Source: Firmicutes bacterium UBA995
Lineage (GTDB): Bacteria > Bacillota > Sulfobacillia > UBA995
Length of the DNA: 34,798 nucleotides
Reading direction: 5' to 3'
Assembly: GCA_002291985.1 (NCBI GenBank)
Contig: DBBB01000054.1
Coordinates: forward strand, 1-34,798
Both the position numbers and the translations under genes were made by a program. Shown here one piece after another: positions 31,731-34,798 of this stretch (within the stretch, counting starts at the first letter, position 1; every line of letters begins with the position of its first letter). Under the pieces are notes generated by a model, which worked only from the letters and a program-made list of their open reading frames with translations, was not told the origin of the DNA and did no database searches.

Positions 31731-32912
31731 TTAGCCGGCCACCCGGACCTTTATGGCGGCCGCCAGCTGGGTGGCCCGCTCGGAGGTCTTATGGTAGCCA
31801 TCTCCGGTGATGGCGATGCATCCCAGCCGGTCCTTGTCGGTACGGGGAGGCCCTACCGGGCATCCCAGTTCGCGGTACGGGAAGAACGAGAACTCGACGG
31901 GGCTGGCGGGGAATTCCATTGTGTACATGCAGCCCCTCTCGGCGACGATCAGGAACCGGCTCGCACCATACCTGCCGTTCCACCGCTTCTCCACCACCGG
32001 GCGCTCGCCCAGAGCCATCCGGATGACGCATTCGATCATGTCGACGCTCATCAGACGGGGAGCGAATTCGAAGATGACGGGGCCGCTGGCAAGCCTGGGC
32101 CCCACGTCGATGACCCGGGGGATCCCCTCCTGTACGATCATGTCGATGTGGGCGGCGCCCATGGTCAGTTCCAGGGCCCGGGCCACCGCCGCCGCGGTCT
32201 CTTCCACCAGGCGGCAAGTCTCCTCCGGCAAGCGGGTGGGAGTGGTGAGACCCAGGGTCACGAACCACGGCGGGTCGGTGTTGTACTTGTCGGTGATCAG
32301 GACGGGGATCAACTCTCCGTCCACGATCAGGCACTCGGCCCCCACCGTCGGGCCGTGGACCAACTCCTCCACGATCACCCGCTTCCCCGGCGACCACCGG
32401 AAGGCGTGGACCACACCGTCTTCGACCCGGCCGGCATCGTCGACCAGGGAGATGCCCCGCCCCTTGGTACCGTCGGCCGGTTTCACCATTACCGGCAGCC
32501 CCAGGCTCCGGATGGCGGAGTGGGCCTCCTCCGGCCTGGAACAGCCTATTCCCCGGGGAACGGGGATTCCCGCCTGCTGCAGGACTGTCTTGATGGAGGA
32601 CTTGTCGGTAGCCCGTCGGGCCGCCCCGGGTGAGATGGCGGGCAGCCCCAGCTCGTGGGCCACCTCGGCGACGGTCCGCATCCCCAGGTTGCTGACCATG
32701 GTGGCTATCCCGGCAATGCCCCGGGACCTGGCCACCTGCAGTACCTCGGCGGAGTGCATCACGTCGATCGCGTGAAACTCGTCGCTGATCGCCCGGCCGG
32801 GGGCCTCCCGGTCTCCGTCCACGGCAACCACCTTGAGGCCCATGCCCCGGGCTGCCGTCAACATGGGAATCTGGTCATAACTGGCGCCCAGCACCATTAA
32901 CCACTTGTCCAT
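31731..32912 (-). CDS. ATP-grasp enzyme
   Basis: A 393-residue ATP-grasp ligase of unknown substrate. The ATG at 32912 follows GGAGGTAATAGCC. The N-terminal pre-ATP-grasp Rossmann domain begins MVLGASYDQIPMLTAARGMG. The ATP-grasp domain has TDKSSIKTVLQQAGIPVP, VMVKPADGTKGRGIS (Lys144), VIVEELVHGPTVGAE (Glu182 and Glu183) and the metal region VIDVGPRLASG (about 267-277). There the usual E-x-N-P-R motif reads D-x-G-P-R, so the metal-binding Asn is replaced by Gly. Resemblance is to carbamoyl phosphate synthase/PurK/biotin carboxylase-like ligases. The gene is divergent from the SCIFF locus, separated by about 310 nt, so a role in peptide modification is possible but unproven. Confidence 0.8.
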   Translation of the reverse strand: MDKWLMVLGASYDQIPMLTAARGMGLKVVAVDGDREAPGRAISDEFHAIDVMHSAEVLQVARSRGIAGIATMVSNLGMRTVAEVAHELGLPAISPGAARRATDKSSIKTVLQQAGIPVPRGIGCSRPEEAHSAIRSLGLPVMVKPADGTKGRGISLVDDAGRVEDGVVHAFRWSPGKRVIVEELVHGPTVGAECLIVDGELIPVLITDKYNTDPPWFVTLGLTTPTRLPEETCRLVEETAAAVARALELTMGAAHIDMIVQEGIPRVIDVGPRLASGPVIFEFAPRLMSVDMIECVIRMALGERPVVEKRWNGRYGASRFLIVAERGCMYTMEFPASPVEFSFFPYRELGCPVGPPRTDKDRLGCIAITGDGYHKTSERATQLAAAIKVRVAG

Positions 32913-32952
32913 GGCTATTACCTCCTGGCAAAGGTTCGCGTTCCTCAAGAAG

Positions 32953-32961
32953 AGTATACCA
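32953..32961 (-). promoter_or_regulatory. Extended -10 promoter of the ATP-grasp gene
   Basis: On the minus strand TGGTATACT gives a TATACT -10 box with the TGn extension. There is no good -35 at 16-18 bp, which extended -10 promoters tolerate. Transcription would begin about 35 nt before the ATG. Confidence 0.45.
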
Positions 32962-33154
32962 TGGGGTCCGCTTCACCTCCCCTTCCCGCAGGCATCCGGG
33001 CCGCGTGGGGCCGATGGTCGGTCCTCGCGGTGCCCGGCCTGCTCTTGAGCGCCATCGGGCTGTCGGGAACCTGCCCTCCTACTCGCCCTCAAGCGGGATG
33101 TCCGGCACCGGTAACAATGTTTCTGCCGGCCGCAAATGTGACCGGTGATCTGAC

Positions 33155-33184
33155 ATGACAGTGGCACGCATACTGTGATAGGAT
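33155..33184 (+). promoter_or_regulatory. Candidate promoter of the SCIFF gene
   Basis: ATGACA (33155-33160) and TAGGAT (33179-33184) are 18 bp apart, five and four matches to the -35 and -10 consensus. It lies about 40 nt before the SCIFF GTG. Moderate support only. Confidence 0.35.
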
Positions 33185-33224
33185 GGTTCAGGCGCCCTTG
33201 GCGCCGGTCGGGAGGTAGGGGGAA

Positions 33225-33443
33225 GTGCGGGTGGCGGAATCACTAACAGACGCAAAGGTTGCAGAGACTGCGGGGACAGGGACATCGCATTTCACGGTGG
33301 TCTTTTCTGCGGGTTGGCACCAGGAGGCACAGCTCACCGACCTGCCCCGCGAGTGCCGGGAGTGCCAGACGTCCTGCCAATCGGCCTGCAAGACTTCTTG
33401 CACGGTGAGCAACCAGTCCTGTCCCCTGAATGATGCCGGCTAG
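33225..33443 (+). CDS. scfA: SCIFF (six-cysteine) RiPP precursor peptide
   Basis: A 72-residue peptide with the SCIFF core. The GTG at 33225 follows GGAGGTAGGGGGAA (33211-33224). Cysteines are at 44, 47, 51, 55, 59 and 66, in the pattern C-x2-C-x3-C-x3-C-x3-C-x6-C, with the conserved run ECQTSCQSACKTSCTVSNQ. SCIFF peptides are modified by a dedicated radical SAM maturase that makes thioether bonds from cysteines to nearby residues. This copy is longer than the usual roughly 45 residues, because of an N-terminal extension. The maturase gene begins 11 nt before its stop, so the two are translationally linked. The product's role is not established for the family. Confidence 0.93.
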   Translation: MRVAESLTDAKVAETAGTGTSHFTVVFSAGWHQEAQLTDLPRECRECQTSCQSACKTSCTVSNQSCPLNDAG

Positions 33444-34798
33444 TCTCGTCCCCCGGTTACACCGATTCGAGCTACACGGGGCAAAACTGGCCTTTGATGC
33501 GGGCAGCGGAACGCTGCTGGAACTCGATCAAGCGGCCTGGCGGGTTCTTGGCGACTACCTCGAACATGGACCTGAGCGGCCAACCTCCTCGCCCTTGCCC
33601 ACGTTGATCGGGCCGGGGAACGGTCGCTGGACTGCCGCCGAGGAAGAAGCCTGCGGGGAATTCGACCGCTTACGCCATTCGGGAGTATTGCTCTCGGCCG
33701 TGCCCCTGCCCCCACCCCTCGAACCGGTCCTGAAGGCGCTCTGCCTGCACGTCGCCCACCGTTGCCAGATGGCCTGCTCATACTGCTTCGCTTCCGGGGG
33801 CCACTATGGCGGAGTTGACGGGGCCCGTCTCATGACTTCGGCCACCGCCCGCGCGGCAGTCGACTTCTTGCTCGGGTCCAGTACCGGTATCAGGCGATGG
33901 GCGGTGGATTTCTTCGGGGGCGAACCGCTGCTAAACTGGCCCGTGGTGAAGGACACCATCCTCCATGCAGAGCGGCGGGCTTCCTGCCTGGGTGGACGGG
34001 TGCACTTCACGCTCACCACCAATGGACTCGCCCTCACGCCCGCCCGGTTGGCGTTCCTCGACCGGCACAAAGTGGGTCTGATCGTCAGTGTGGATGGGCG
34101 CCCGGCGGTGCATGACGCCCTCCGGCGGACGGTCTCCGGGCGGCCCACCTGGAACAGGGCGGTGCTGGCTGCCCGGCGAGCTGCGGCCACCCGAACCGCC
34201 AACGGAGGCAAGACGCCCACCGGGGCCACTATCTGGCTACGCGGCACTTTCACGCGGCGCAACCTGGATTTCGCCCAGGACGCTCTCCACCTCTTCCGCC
34301 TCGGTTTCTCAAAGGTTTCCCTGGAACCGGTGTGCGGGGGCCCTCCCGAACTTGCCCTGCGGACCGAGGACGTCCCCATGCTGGCCGGCCAGTATGAACT
34401 GCTCGCCACCGAGTGCGCCAAAGGCGGCGCCCGTTTCTACCACTTTGAACTGGATCCGATCGGCGGACCGTGCGCGCGCCGCCGGATTGCCGCCTGCGGG
34501 GCCGGCACCGAGTACCTCACGGTGACGCCGGAGGGTGACCTGTACGCATGCCATCAGTTGGTGGGCCGGGATGACTTCCGAGTCGGCGATGTACGGCAGG
34601 GCATCACTCGGCCGCAGGTTGGCCGCCGGTTTCTGGGAAGTGACGTCACTTCCGGCCGGTGCAGCGGGTGCTGGGCGCGCTTTCTGTGCGGAGGAGGATG
34701 CCGGGCGGCCGCTTTTTTCGAGCACGGCGACATGAGCAGGCCTCCGTCCCTTGAGTGCGCGCTCCAGCAGAAGCGCTGGGAATGCACCCTGTGGCTGG
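33433..34798 (+). CDS. scfB: SCIFF radical SAM/SPASM maturase (partial at window end)
   Basis: Radical SAM peptide maturase that installs thioether cross-links in the SCIFF peptide. 455 residues are visible and the gene runs off the right edge, probably near its end. The N-terminal 100 residues form a RiPP-recognition-like region (LHRFELHGAKLAFDAGSGTLLELD). CQMACSYC (Cys111, 115, 118) binds the SAM cluster, with FFGGEPLL at 160-167 and VSVDG at 218-222. The SPASM part has Cys355 and Cys373 (YLTVTPEGDLYACHQL) and Cys410/413/419/423 (CSGCWARFLCGGGC), then Cys442. The start ATG overlaps the precursor's stop. Length and motifs match the CteB-type enzyme group. Confidence 0.94.
   Translation, partial: MPASLVPRLHRFELHGAKLAFDAGSGTLLELDQAAWRVLGDYLEHGPERPTSSPLPTLIGPGNGRWTAAEEEACGEFDRLRHSGVLLSAVPLPPPLEPVLKALCLHVAHRCQMACSYCFASGGHYGGVDGARLMTSATARAAVDFLLGSSTGIRRWAVDFFGGEPLLNWPVVKDTILHAERRASCLGGRVHFTLTTNGLALTPARLAFLDRHKVGLIVSVDGRPAVHDALRRTVSGRPTWNRAVLAARRAAATRTANGGKTPTGATIWLRGTFTRRNLDFAQDALHLFRLGFSKVSLEPVCGGPPELALRTEDVPMLAGQYELLATECAKGGARFYHFELDPIGGPCARRRIAACGAGTEYLTVTPEGDLYACHQLVGRDDFRVGDVRQGITRPQVGRRFLGSDVTSGRCSGCWARFLCGGGCRAAAFFEHGDMSRPPSLECALQQKRWECTLWL

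Larger units (their letters stand above)
32913..33224. other. Divergent intergenic region between ATP-grasp gene and SCIFF peptide
   Basis: About 310 nt. An extended -10 (TGGTATACT, complement of 32953-32961) for the ATP-grasp gene lies at the left and a possible promoter for the SCIFF gene at 33155-33184. An open plus-strand frame (32961-33158) reads a hydrophobic 65 residues, but it starts at the ATP-grasp promoter, has no ribosome site and I do not accept it. Confidence 0.4.

Noticed and set aside
32961..33158. Plus-strand 65-residue frame with a hydrophobic stretch
   Set aside because: It begins within the divergent ATP-grasp promoter, has no ribosome site and no recognisable domain.

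Overview
The window is GC-rich and almost entirely protein-coding, mostly on the minus strand. The gene content points to a deep-branching, high-GC member of the Firmicutes (Clostridia or Limnochordia-like). Signs of this are the alaS-ireB-ruvX-DUF1292-mltG neighbourhood, a YqeG-type HAD phosphatase, DegV, an FMN riboswitch driving an ECF riboflavin transporter subunit, S-layer homology domains, and a SCIFF peptide with its radical SAM maturase. Many genes start with GTG or TTG behind strong GGAGG-type ribosome binding sites. I saw no tRNA, rRNA, CRISPR array or insertion sequence. The genus cannot be fixed from the sequence alone.

Layout. 1-507: a structured-looking leader and a small membrane protein (+). 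593-5840: a compact minus-strand Tad/Flp pilus assembly operon, cpaB-cpaE(tadZ)-cpaF(tadA)-tadB-tadC, with no pilin gene inside it. 6070-7695: a secreted S-layer-homology protein divergent from it. 7703-13437: a minus-strand cluster of SDR, MFS transporter, B12-type radical SAM protein with a C-terminal STAS-like domain, and a fatty-acyl-AMP-ligase-like enzyme; it looks like a small lipid or secondary-metabolite locus. 13538-14327: promoter, FMN riboswitch and ribU-like gene (+). 14341-17801: degV, a tiny membrane ORF, a NusG-II-domain protein and a single-subunit molybdopterin oxidoreductase (minus). 17899-20401: yqeG, prepilin peptidase and an M20 amidohydrolase (minus); the peptidase may serve the Tad system. 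20494-21204: an alpha/beta hydrolase (+).

21201-27815 is a minus-strand housekeeping operon: alaS, ireB, rhomboid protease, ferredoxin-tailed aldo/keto reductase, a single reading frame joining ruvX to DUF1292, and mltG. alaS has a near-consensus promoter followed by a leader of about 53 nt with a terminator-like hairpin plus T7. 27924-31625 holds iron-sulfur and tRNA thiolation genes (iscR, iscS, iscU, mnmA) plus a small zinc-ribbon protein. iscS supplies sulfur both to IscU for Fe-S clusters and to MnmA for 2-thiouridine, so the co-location makes sense. iscR has a near-consensus promoter with an inverted repeat. 31731-32912 is an ATP-grasp enzyme transcribed away from the SCIFF peptide and its radical SAM/SPASM maturase (33225 to the window end), the clearest RiPP system here.

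All functional assignments come from reading motifs and gene order; no database search was run.
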